A stretch of 64,000 bases of DNA from Rallus limicola. Lineage: Eukaryota > Chordata > Aves > Gruiformes > Rallidae. The stretch lies in NCBI GenBank assembly GCA_022605955.1, contig JAKCOZ010000015.1:6577287-6641286 (forward strand), read 5' to 3'. How positions within the stretch are numbered: the first letter of the stretch is position 1; every line of letters starts with the position of its first letter. A program made the position numbers and the translations under genes. A model generated the notes under the pieces. It did not search any database. It was not told where the DNA came from and saw only the letters and a program-made list of their open reading frames with translations. Below, piece by piece: positions 51,401 to 62,826 of the stretch.

Positions 51401-53972
51401 CATAAACACTAATGTTACATGTCAGACAGTCCAGAGAGGAATATAAAAGAGAAGCAGCAGCAGCATATCGCTCAATTTACAGTTGCAGTAAGCTGTGCCC
51501 TCTCTAGGATCTGTGTTTCTTTTCCAAGAGGGGAGAAGAATTACTGAGAGAATAGCAAATGTGTGTGGCTTAAAAGGTGTTCACCAAAACTAACCATGAG
51601 TTGATAATTGTGATTTAGCTTGTTAGATCCTACAGCTCCAGACAGATGATTAGGGAAAGCATTCTTACTTTCTAATTTATATAAAGCAAATTCTTGGCAT
51701 GTACCCCAGACCTGTGAATGTTGTGCACAGGGCTAGCCAGAAACATGTGGTCATTGCCATCTGATGTCCAAAGGACTGCTTGGTTTATTGAAACTGCAGG
51801 TCATCCAATTTGCAGTATGAGAAACTGGGCAGTAAGTACTTGAGAGAAGAAAGACTGCAGGAGTGGAAAGCTAATATTCCGCCATTTGGCGTGTGCTGTC
51901 AGTTTAGATGCTTTTAAATGTTATCTGAGGGAAGAAATAAGAAAGGGTGATATCAGGTTATTGCTGTGAGCAACCAAATTCTCAGTTACTCAGGAAACTG
52001 AGATACACAAATGATGTCGTTGATCCCTGAGGCTCCATTTGAAGATCTCCCACAAGCTATTTCTGTGATGTTATTAGTCTGTAGGTTGTGCTGCTCCATT
52101 GCATTTATGCCACTGTGTTGGATCCTGTGTGATTACCAGGCCCAGGCAAAGTTGCCTTTCTGGATTTATTTCAGTGGCCCTTTACTTGCTATCCCACAAA
52201 AGGCTGGCAGTTTACAGAAGCTCCTATTGCTCTCAGCCTCTCTGTGTTGTGGAAGTTTCAAACAAAATTTTTTCTGTTGGGTTGTTGGGAGAGGCCAGGC
52301 TGGGAGCTGGGTCCCAAGGCAGCTGAGCAGCCTGCTTGCCAGGTTGGAAGCCTCAGCTCCTACCTCCTCTTAACTCACTTCTGACCAGGAGTAAGAATTT
52401 GAAGGGTTGGAACTGTTCTAACCCATCTGTCTGTAGCTTTAGCTTGTATATGATGATGTACAGCATCTTTTCTTAAGAGAAAAATTCTTTCTGGTTTGTC
52501 CAGTCCTAGCTGACGTGCCTTCTGAAGCATAGTGAAATTAAATTAACACCTCTTATTGATGTCTGAGTTTTGAATAAGTCTCCACTTAGAAAAATCTGGG
52601 AGAAACTCCAAAGAGGCTCCAGTAAATTATCGTATTTCAGAGATTTCACTGTGGTGCTGCTGAAGAATGGGGTTATAGACTGAGAATAATAACACAGACT
52701 ACACTTCTCATTCTTTCTTGTGCTGAAGTATAAGATGAAGCTACTGAAGTGTTGCAGGGTAGGAGCAGGAAATTAAAGTACTATCAGGAGGAAAGACGAT
52801 TGCTCTGGTATTTATATGCTTAGTTCTGTAAAGAAACATTTGAAAATACCCTTCATGGTGTAAGACAGTGAGTGGCAGATAGTGAAGAGTTCAAAGTTCG
52901 TTTTAGTGTGGCAAAAAGAGCAGCCCTGTTAAAATGGCTGTAAAACCTTAACAGAAGTCACATGTGACAGCATCCTTGGGAGTGGTTTGAGATGTTCTTG
53001 TTTGCTGTAGAGTTTTCTTAGTAAAACTCCTGTGAGGTGGCCCACTGATAGAATTTGAAGCATTGATTATTTTTTTTTCAGCACGTAGCCATCCATAATG
53101 ACACTCAGGTGTTTCCAGTGTGTTTCGTACAAGTCAATACACATAATGCAAAATAACATTCTATGAAAGCTGAGGGAAAAAAACCCACCTAGAAAACATA
53201 AACCACCCAACCAAGCACCCTCAGTAATGCATGCTGCACGTTTGGATTGAAAGAACCTATCTATCTTTTGTGTGCTCCAGAAGCAGGTAGGTCATGATCT
53301 TTCTCACATCAGCGAGATTTTGAAAGGGCTCAAGATCTGTTAACTCAAAGTTAACAGACTGTCTCCTTGTTGGAGCTGAGCAAATAATGGAAAAGTCCCG
53401 TGAGATGTGGAATGATTGCATTTTTGGGTGCTCCAGCTTGAGGGTTTGCTTTCCCAGCCATGTTCATACAAATGAGTTTTCATTTCTGTGAAGATCAGGG
53501 AAGGTCTCTCGTTTCTGCATATAACCCTATGCACTTAGGAACAAAGGCCCTTGCTATTTCAGCTGGAAATGCTTTCCTCTGTTTATAAAGCTTACATCAC
53601 CGCTCAGGGAGTTGTGATACCATAATTCAACATGGGCAATCAAGTCTCCACCAGGAACAGCTAAGGTATTGAACACCATTCATAGGCTGCAGAACGCTTT
53701 AATAAAGTTTTCATAAAACAATTGCAAATAACAAATCTTCTCATCAAAACATACTTAGCAAGTAACTCCAGAATGTCAGAACAGCTTTGCTTTTTTTTTC
53801 CCCCCTCCTCTTTTCATTTATCCCTACTTTGATTTATTCTCTGGAGTCCAGCTGAGTCTCACTGTGGAAGCAGCTGGAGCCTTTTCCAGCTCAGAGCATG
53901 TAGGGCTAAATTGCAGTCACATACATAGGTTATCAGCATTGAACTTGAAAATAGCTAAGTGATTCAATGTAC
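48433..53972 (-). other. TIMP4: TIMP4 intron 2
   Basis: A 5.5-kb intron between exon 2 (donor AAG|GTACAT) and exon 3 (acceptor TTTTCAG). It contains a CR1 3' fragment near 49648-49800, oriented opposite to TIMP4. I see no additional exon. The open frames near 48813-49097, 49222-49458 and 52011-52373 (all + strand) have no recognisable homology. Confidence 0.88.
49648..49800 (+). mobile_element. CR1 LINE 3'-end fragment
   Basis: It reads GGTGGTGGAGACCCCGTCCC, TGGAGAGGGGTCAGGGCTCA, then GGGGTTGGACTTAGATGGCC and TTTAAAGGTCCCTGGCAACC, ending near GGATGATTCTT. This is a typical CR1 3' end with a few changes (TGGCAACC in place of TTCCAACC). It is inserted in TIMP4 intron 2, antisense to TIMP4. Confidence 0.88.
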
Positions 53973-54070
53973 CTTTATTTGTTTGATTTCATACCGGATC
54001 ATTTTGTGGGTATCAAGAGGATCATCGCTGGCAGGAACCACTTTTTCACTGATTATTTTTGCTCGAATCA
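53973..54070 (-). CDS. TIMP4: TIMP4 exon 2
   Basis: On the minus strand this 98-nt exon begins with TG (completing a valine codon split with exon 1) and reads IRAKIISEKVVPASDDP then LDTHKMIRYEIKQIK, ending on a codon boundary directly before MFKGFEK. The human TIMP4 segment, from memory, is IRAKISSEKVVPASADP, ADTEKMLRYEIKQIK, the same length. It encodes the A-B strands of the inhibitory domain, whose AB loop contacts the metalloproteinase. The acceptor is TTTATCACAG and the donor is AAG|GTACAT. The exon has no cysteine, as expected for TIMP4. Confidence 0.95.
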
Positions 54071-55188
54071 CTGTGATAAAGAAAAAGATTTAAATGAGAG
54101 TAAGCATGTGTCTACTTTTATAAGCAAATAGTCAACATTATATTGATAGACTTTAGCATTGCTTTTATGCTTCAGCTAGAAGTAGATTTCAGGGCTCTAA
54201 GAACACTAGATTGAGTTAACTCCTGAAAATAAAATTCTGTGTGCTGTGATATAAATCTGAAACTTCTATGAATCTGAAAATCTGGATTGAGTTGCCACCC
54301 AGTTTTCACAAAAACTATTTATCAAAATCTCTGAAAGACTTCAATCACAAAAAAAAATAATAGAGAAAACACCCATCATTATAATCAGAGAGCAAAGGAA
54401 AGGGACACTTCTGTTGATGACAGAAGAGTTGCTCATCAGTTAGAGTTGAGCACTGTGAAAGACTGTGCCAGACAAGATTAAAGCATCAATTTTATGCATG
54501 AAATCAGGGGACAAGAAGAGAGGAGTCTTTCGTTCACTTTTCTGAGACCATAGATTTCAGTATTTTCCTTACCATACAATGTCTTTAGTTGTCTAAACAT
54601 GTATAAATTAATTACTACTGCTTTTGACACCTTTTATTCCCTTCCTTCTCTTTACAAGAAGAATGTATGACACTTCATGGAAGAAGAAGAAATTTAATTT
54701 AACTTCCTGTTTGTTTGAGGCGTTTCTGTTGTATATGCTCTTTAAAATATAACAGGACTTTGGGGCACAGAGAATAGCAGCATTTGAAGAACATGCTAGG
54801 TGGCCAAAATTTCTCTGGGGACCTCTACCCCCCAAAATATTTAGATTCCTATTTTTGCTCAGTTCTGGGTGGCCGCAGTTCCAGCTCCTCTGCAGACATA
54901 GTGCTTGTTAGAACAAACAGTCCATATCTGCATGGAGAGGTGGTGGCAAAGGTCAGAGCAGTCAACAATCAAACACTACTTCAACTATAAGGCTAATTGG
55001 CCTTTGGGCAGAGATGGTTCTCTGCAAGGACATCTGCAGGCATGGTAGACACCAGGAAATATTCTTTAGTATAAGGGCAACTCTTGGACACCTTTTGCTT
55101 TGTTTTCTTTTGGTTTATTTTTCATGATTAAAGGACTCATTCTATCAAAATTCATATGAAGTAAGCATGTTGTTTAATAGACTAAGTT

Positions 55189-55372
55189 AAGTTTGAAGGA
55201 GCCTCTGGAGGTCTAGTCCAACCTCTTGCTCAATTTTGACACAGGATTCTCAGGGCTGTGTCCAGCTCAGTGTTGAGTATCTCTGAGAATGGTGATTCTT
55301 TGTCTCCCTCAGCCCCTGTTCCAGGGCTTGACCACTCTTACAGCGAAATACTTGTACCTCCAAGTCAATGAA
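55189..55372 (-). mobile_element. CR1 LINE 3'-end fragment
   Basis: Read on the plus strand it gives GGAGCCTCTGGAGGTCTAGT, CCAACCTCTTGCTCAA, then GGCTGTGTCCAGCTCAGTGT and CTGTTCCAGGGCTTGACCAC. This is the reverse complement of the CR1 3' part. The copy is old and lacks a clear terminal octamer repeat. It lies about 1.1 kb upstream of TIMP4 exon 2, in the TIMP4 sense orientation. Confidence 0.8.
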
Positions 55373-58300
55373 AAAAATTACTGAGCTAACACAGAGGAAA
55401 ATATTTAGGCATCAATATGGTGCTTCTCCCCAAAAAACATTCGATAGGTCGATTTCTAAACATTATATCTAAAGAAAAGGAATAAGAAACCCAGATGGCA
55501 GTTGCCCCTACAGTTAAATAGAGGTCAGTCCCATCTAATAATGGGCAATTCTCATTTCCTCACTTATTAGCAGACCGAGCTAAGATGTAATAATCAACAT
55601 GATGCAGATGCTTACAGCTTCAAAGCTTGAGTTCTCTATCTTTTGGCACACTGCTCCCTCCTCCCAGGCTATCGAAACGCTTTTAAAGGAGCATTTCAGC
55701 TGCATGGGTTGGATTGGAAGGAAAGAGTGCTTTTAAGTAAGAACAGCAAATTCCTCATTTCAAATGGTAAGTGGCAGCATCTCTTTAATCATCTGCAGAT
55801 GTGTTATGTTCCCACAAATTAACAGTACTTCTTAAGTGCTTTGATCTAATTCCAGATAAAAAGTGTTGTGGATTGTGTGTACTACACTACTGGAAAGGTC
55901 AAATTAGAATCACGTTGGTTTGTTTTGCCTTGCTTTCCTTTGCATCATTAGCTCCTAAAAATGGTTTTCTCATTAAAGAGCTCGTTCAGTAGAGAAGGTA
56001 AGGGGTGAGACACGTTAGGAGCCAGCTCTGGTGTTTTCATAACGTGGTTTATATGCAGGAAATCTTTCCTTGCCTGCTCAAAGCAGACATCTGTAGGATA
56101 ATGAAAACTACTTTTCCCTTTGTGTTCAATGTTGAAACATTACTCAATTTCATATTTTTATTAAATTTGGCTTGTTAGCATCTGAGAGGGATGTTACAGG
56201 TGATCAATTGTAGCTCAAAGGGTCTCCAGGGAGCTACGCAAGGCTGAAAGTACGACGTTTTGGGGTTTGCCACGAAGAGATTTTTTCTCAGTGTGTAGAA
56301 GAAAATGAAAACTATTTTTATGCCTTGTGTGCTTGGTTCATTTGTTTATTTAAGAGAAAGCTTCCAGATGGCGAAGAAAAACCAAATTGAGATTTAATTT
56401 TTTTTAACGACAAGAAAATGTGATTGTTACAGGATGTCTAAATCTTGAGTTATTTGGGCTTTACTTTTCTCCTGAAGCCAGATTCAAAGGCACAGAGATC
56501 TTTTGGGTCATTTTAATCCTTCTTGCTTTTCTTTCTTCTCTGCTCTATCTTTTTTTTTCCAATCAGTGTCGTCTAGCTGTCTCCTAAACCCTCTTATTCA
56601 TGTGGTTGCTTCTGTTTTTAACCACAAGCACTTCCTGATGCTGCATTCCTGGGCCTAGCCATCTCCCTCTCTTTGGTTGTGGTTCAGAGGGTGGTTATAA
56701 CTTCGGATTCCTCCGAGTCTGCACTTCTTTTCAAGAAATGGTTTCAAGTATAGCATGGCTGGCTTGGCTTTTCCTCTCTTTGAGAACAACCTCGGTGTAA
56801 TAATGTCATTTCGCTGTCAGACAGTTATTGGTTCCTTATGAATAACTTGCACAGATGAAATACATACACATAGCCTTCATGTTCCAATGCCAATAACTCT
56901 GTGTGCCTCAAACTTGTTCAGTATTTAAATTCTATACTGTTTTTCAAAGATGTTCACTCTAACATTTCAGCAGAACTCTCGTTTTCTAACCTAGGGTTTT
57001 ATCTTTTATCAAATGTAAGCTTTTATCCCCGCTTTGTAGCTGAAGGTTGTCTTGGGGAACTGAACTGAAAGGAAGCAAAGGCCAGATTGCACCTCAGAGC
57101 AGAAATAAGCTGGCACTCAGTGGCTCCCATGGCTACACTGAGTCCACAGTGACGAGCTGTGGCTGTCTCTCTGAGCAGCTGCTGCTTTGAGTACCAGTGT
57201 CATGGTGTAGTGCGGCTGTGAGAGGACAGGCTTCCGTTTCGAAAATCAGCTTGGCAGTTGGACACTGAGTGGTAGAAATGTGTTAAGTAGATTTTAATTT
57301 CTACTTTCCTGAATAACAGCCACCAGCTCCTGACCATTTCTGCATCAGCACAAGGTAATTCTGCACTGGGTAAAGTCCCGAACCTACCAAATATACCCTC
57401 GGGTCTGTTTGTGTTTATACAAGCAGCAGAAAACTGCTTTATACAATACAGAAGTGTTTGTATGCCAGAGGAGCAGAAAGTTAGGCATTAACTGCATCTT
57501 TCCCAAACCTGGGTGATTCTGAAATTAGCTGTGCTAATTATTTACCTGTAAATAAACTGTACCCCCACCTTGTGTATTACAGATTTTTAGGCTTGAGGAC
57601 CTACTTACATTAGGGGCTTCTTTAAAAAGAAACTCACTATCCTGAGATTAATTTTACCATGCTGCAGTGACATATGCAGTGGAATAAAACCATCTATTTC
57701 ACAGAGGAGGAGCCACAAAGAACTGAGCAGTACACTGAAGGCCCCATACCAACTCATGGGTATAGATGGAATTAGAATGAAGTAAATCCTCATGCTTTGT
57801 CCATGAAATTCATATGTTCCCTAAAAATAGTAGCTTTTTAGACTCTGAGGTATTTCCAAGGCATTAACAAAGGAAAGACTGTTACAAGTTAGTATTCTTG
57901 AATAATATATTCTTTATGATAATACTCTATATAGTCTTATTATATTTATACATGTTTAAGATGATGCTATTTAACCTTTTTCCTAAACCTGCTGGTCACA
58001 GTACTATTATTTGAAGACAGGCAACTTTATTAACTTTCTTACTTCTTTAAAAAGGAAAACAAATTGGCATCAACTCTCCAGATTAACTTTATTATCCTAA
58101 GAAATAGGAGGTAAAACAGAAAGTTAAAACTGATGAATAAATCAGACCTTTTTTTCCCAAGTATCTGCTAGATATTAGCAACTATGTAATGAAAAGTATT
58201 TACATAGGAAAATACTTTAAATATTACTGCACATATGCACTTATGTGCATTCTTATTTAAATATATATAAACTAAAATAAAATGTAAAAATAAAAACAAT

Positions 58301-59172
58301 GCTAAGAGGAGTATGAATTTTAAAGATGGACAGATAGGGAGGCTGATACTTGGAGCTTTGAACATATCTTGTCATCTGTTTGGACTCAATACTCAAACTA
58401 CATTCTGAACAAAATTGTCAAGTGTGTTAAGATCACAGTAGTATGAGAGATACGGGCCCTTATTAAACCTTTGTTCTACTTCAGTTGGGCTTAGTTCAGT
58501 ATTTTTGTTTCTGTGGTATGTTTTCTATCAGAAGAAAAATATTTCACTGTCTTCTGGAATTGAAAGAGATTTATTGATCGTCATCACCATGATGGATGTG
58601 TCCAGTTTAAAATATTAGCTGCACTGGAGTTTTCATTGGAGCAGTGATAAACTATGTAATACCTACTATTTGTAAGTTAATGTATTTTTTGTTTAGGAAG
58701 TTGCAGCTTAAAACCCCACAGTTAATGAGCTACCAGCCCTTCAGCAATAGGTAGGCTGATGAATAGAGGAGCAAGGTTGTCTAGACTGGGATGCTTAGCT
58801 GCTTCTTTTTTTTTTTTCTTTTTTTTAGGTTAGCCCTTATTAACAAAATAAGAGTAGTAGGTCCTGACATGTCCAAATAATTAGATCCCTTTTAGATTGG
58901 GCTCACAACTAGGAGTAGCAAAATCCTTCAAATAGGCATTGTAGGGAGGAATTTGTTTTGGTTTTACCTTCCCATTCACTTCACATGAAGTTTACAGACT
59001 GTGGCATAGCTGCCTGAACAGAAAATTAATACCATGTTTAAGCAACCTTTCTTCCAAGAAAACAGGAAAGTTTATTTTATATCACACAAGTTTTTAGTCA
59101 GAATCGGCTTTGCCACAAAAAAACTTGAAATGAGACTTTAAAACTGTGGTGACAGGAAAAGAAAGATGTAAA

Positions 59173-59207
59173 AAGTTACCAACAAGGTTATGAAGTTACC
59201 AACAAGG
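59173..59207. repeat. Short direct repeat, 20-bp period
   Basis: AAGTTACCAACAAGG occurs at 59173-59187 and again at 59193-59207. It is a local slippage-type duplication with no evident function. Confidence 0.7.
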
Positions 59208-60437
59208 ATGTGATGTTGACATACAGCTTTTTTTATTGCCTCAGCAATAAAAAACTTGTGCAAAACTCCAGTCTGTCTATCTGAACTGGTTTTCCTCTTT
59301 GGTGTGCGGTAGCTTGCTAGATAAATGTCTCTGTTTCCTGGAAGATCACACCTGGAATATGAGTCAAAGGGGGATGCCACAGTGACAGCTGCTGGAGCCC
59401 CAATGGCAGAGACCTTGAGTTTATTCAATACTTGATGTTTCAATTAAGAAATGCTTCTTGTTCAAAGGTATTGCTGATTTATTGGTTTTAAGGGGAAGAA
59501 GGAGGTTTTGGGTATTTTTATCAAAACCATATATGTGGTGAGAGACTTTTTTATTTTTTAAAAAGAGCTTAATGAAAGAGGTTTGCTCTTCAGGGTTTTA
59601 TCTGAATGCAAACTCTTTTGCGAGATCCAGTGCTGTTTTACATAGTTAAAGGAAGTAAATACCACTGTGACAGCAATTACAGTTGCTCTTACTCAGCTGC
59701 TGCTGTTCCTGCACGTCAGCGGCTCTGCTGCCTGGTCCTGGCTGGCGTGGGACACTGGCTGTTGTGTGACTCAGGTCTAGACGAAGAATTTGTCAGAAGA
59801 ACAATGAGAACAGCACACCAGCTGTTTGAAGGTGTAAGGTCAGGTTCCTAAGGCCAGCAATCCGGAGTGGTTGCACAGTGATCCAGGGGACAGCAGAGGT
59901 GGATCTGGGCTCTGGAGGCACTACAGGGTGACATGCCTGTTTCGGTTCCTGTGCTGGTGTGCCCGTGTTCCTTTCAGGCACCTACTTTTTCCTTTGTTCT
60001 GAGATCTCCACTCTGCCTTCTGAATAGTGGTGAGGGGAAGGGCATTTTACCAAATATTTCCAAAACTAAATTTATACTTTTTTCTATTTGTGCTCCTTTT
60101 GTAACCCCTCCTCCGAAGTGGAGGTGATCTTCCTACTTAGCTGGGTGTGTCAAAACAAAAATACATAGTATATCCTCAGTTTCCCTGGTGGTAATTCTTA
60201 CCAGTGCTGATACCCATCTCCTTTTAATTAAGACTCCTCATTTAAATGAATTTAAAAGTGTCTGTTGGAATTTATTTGTCTTTATTTGTCATATTTTAAG
60301 GGAAATGTCCAGTGTTGATATGTTAATCACTGACACAATAGTGATGACTTTCATTTGAATATTGGGATAAACCACTTTGAAATAACTGGCGACTAGGTGT
60401 TGGCACTGCTATGTTACATCCAGAGCAAAACTAAAGC

Positions 60438-60463
60438 TTAGCAAACATCAGTTAGCAAACATC
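60438..60463. repeat. Short direct repeat, 14-bp period
   Basis: TTAGCAAACATC at 60438-60449 is repeated at 60452-60463. It is a local duplication in intronic sequence. Confidence 0.65.
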
Positions 60464-62788
60464 TGCAACCCAGGGACAGGTGATTATTGTCAGAGTGTTT
60501 ACAGGATTCAGAAAGGAAGGACTTTTCTAGTACCCTGTCACACTTTCCCTGTTAGTGATCACTGCAATCCAGGACCACCCCTTCCTTGTAGAAGACAAGT
60601 ATTAAAATGCTTTGTATTCACAAAGATAAGAATGGGGAGGAATCTGGGTATGAGATTTTCCACAGTGTCCATCTTAAGTTTTAGGGGTGAGTTAATTTGG
60701 TGGGTTTAGTATGAGACTGGAGAGGAGAAGCAGCATGAAATCACAGATGGGACAGTAATTATTTCCTACTTATAATGAAAGAGCTGCTCCAAGTAGGATT
60801 TCCATGTTCAAAGTAGCCTGGTCAGCACACACAAGTGCATATCAGATTTGGTTCCAGTTCAGATCTGTAACTGGCCAAGAATGGAAATGCAAACAGCCAG
60901 AAAGCAAGCTAAGTCACAGTGTGCAAGTGGACCTGGCCTCCCTTACCATATTCATCTAAATTATGGTAAAATAATGTTAGAAGTCCAAGATAACTGCCTT
61001 GAAGTCTGAAGATAAGGTACAAACGCACAGTTCATTGACCACCTTTTCATCTAGATGCTATAGGTACTACACCTAGTACATTATGGTCCAATCTTACCAA
61101 CCTTGTAAATCTCCTTGCCTCCTGAAGAATACTCAAGGGTAACACTATCAAATCTGCCAGAAGAACCCAAGAAGACAGTTTTGAATACTTGGGTTCTCTG
61201 AGTGCAGAGATATGACCAAAACAACCCCTAACACCTTATTCTTTAGATTGGAAACTGGACATTCGATACACTTAACTTTTCTTGCAGAGAGGGTAAGAGT
61301 CAGCAGGCAAAGAGAATAATCTTAACCTCAAAGAGGAAGAGGAATCCACAGAGAATTTGTCACAGCATAGAAAGATCAATGAACCCATTTTAAAGCCATA
61401 CTGCTCTGGACAGAGAAGATTGAATAGATTGCTTGGAGAGAATTCTAAATAGTGTGCACTGGCTGCTGATTTATATTGCTTACAAAGCCTCTAATATGTA
61501 CAAGAGGTTGTAAAAGTCTTACTTCGTACTTTGGAGCAGCTGTCCCATCTGTGCAGCATTACTGCTTTCCCTGTGCAACTTTGCCATAGTTTTAACTAAG
61601 TAAGCTAAATTGTTCTGTTATGTAACAGGCTTAATTGCCACATTTGCTTATTGTGAAGCATTGAGTTTCACCAATGAGGAAAGCAAATTAACTGGCTTCA
61701 TTCATATAATATGTGTTTATATATCTGTACATAGAAAGGATCATAATTTCTCAAAGTACTAGGGAAAGGAAGAAAGCAGTACTAGGTATACAAAAGGAGA
61801 ATCCTAACTTTAGGATAAACTCACAAATATTTCTAATGCTGTCAAAAGAAGGCAAAGGTTTTTAAAGGATTGGCATTAAAATAATGCTTCACAATAGGTA
61901 GTTAAATACCTAACATGTAGCTTTACCTATGCTCTGATATCTTTAAAGCAGATTATTTTAGAAGTAGGGAAATAACTTTTAGGACAACGAAGATTTTTAT
62001 TTTCTTACATTTGTGATTCAGTATTTGATTTGCATGTGTTAGCTCACAAAAGAAGTAATGCTCTCTGGTATCTGAATTCTCTGAAGAGGAGAGGTATGAA
62101 ACACAAGAGATGTGTCTGTACTGTATATAGGTACTTGAGCATTCACTTGCTCTTCACTTAGTAAGCGAATATGTGTATCCATCACCATGGCATGTGTAGT
62201 TGGGGAAATCTCTGTGTGTGTTAGTATGTTGCTTGGAGCAGAGGTCACATCTCCTGTGTGTAAATGACCAAAGTAATGAGTAATATTATCAAGTGCCAGT
62301 ACCCTGAGAGTAATGTTATGGCTTTAACCTGAAATGTTTAAAACCTTTTCAAAGCAAGTCCCTTGTCAGGAAATACTCTGGTTTCTCTGTGTATGATGAA
62401 GGATTTGCCAACTATAGTCTCATAAAAATGCCCCTTCCCATTTATAATTTTCTTCATTTTTTCACTGCTCTGAATTCTGTAACTAGCTCTGCTAGTCCTG
62501 TAACTGCATTTCATGTAGTTTGAGTTGAGATGAACTGTACAGCATCTGTACTCACTGTTTTGAAAAATGTACTCTGGTTTGTATTTCTTCAGTTTCAGTT
62601 TGGAGGCATGTAAATCCCTACCTTTATTTAATATAAGTAACCAGAGTTAAACTCATAGACAACTTGTGTTTTTTTCCCCAATTGACTCAAATTTATTTGT
62701 GATCTTTCAGAATCTAGTTGTTATGAATGTACTGGAACACTGAAAGGGCTTCATCTTCCCTTCAGTATTGTCCTAATTTTTAACTTTA

Positions 62789-62826
62789 AGGTAACATTTG
62801 GCATCCTTTAGGTAACATTTTGGCAT
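62789..62826. repeat. Short direct repeat, about 21-bp period
   Basis: AGGTAACATTTGGCAT at 62789-62804 recurs as AGGTAACATTTTGGCAT at 62810-62826. It is a local duplication with a one-base length difference. Confidence 0.7.

Noticed and set aside
57120..57240. GC-richer patch as TIMP4 exon 1
   Set aside because: The reverse-strand translation shows no signal peptide followed by C-X-C and PQQH; no donor in the correct phase.
59606..59851. 81-codon plus-strand frame and its GC-rich core as TIMP4 exon 1 or another gene
   Set aside because: It is on the wrong strand for TIMP4, and the reverse strand lacks the TIMP N-terminal motif; no other family recognised.
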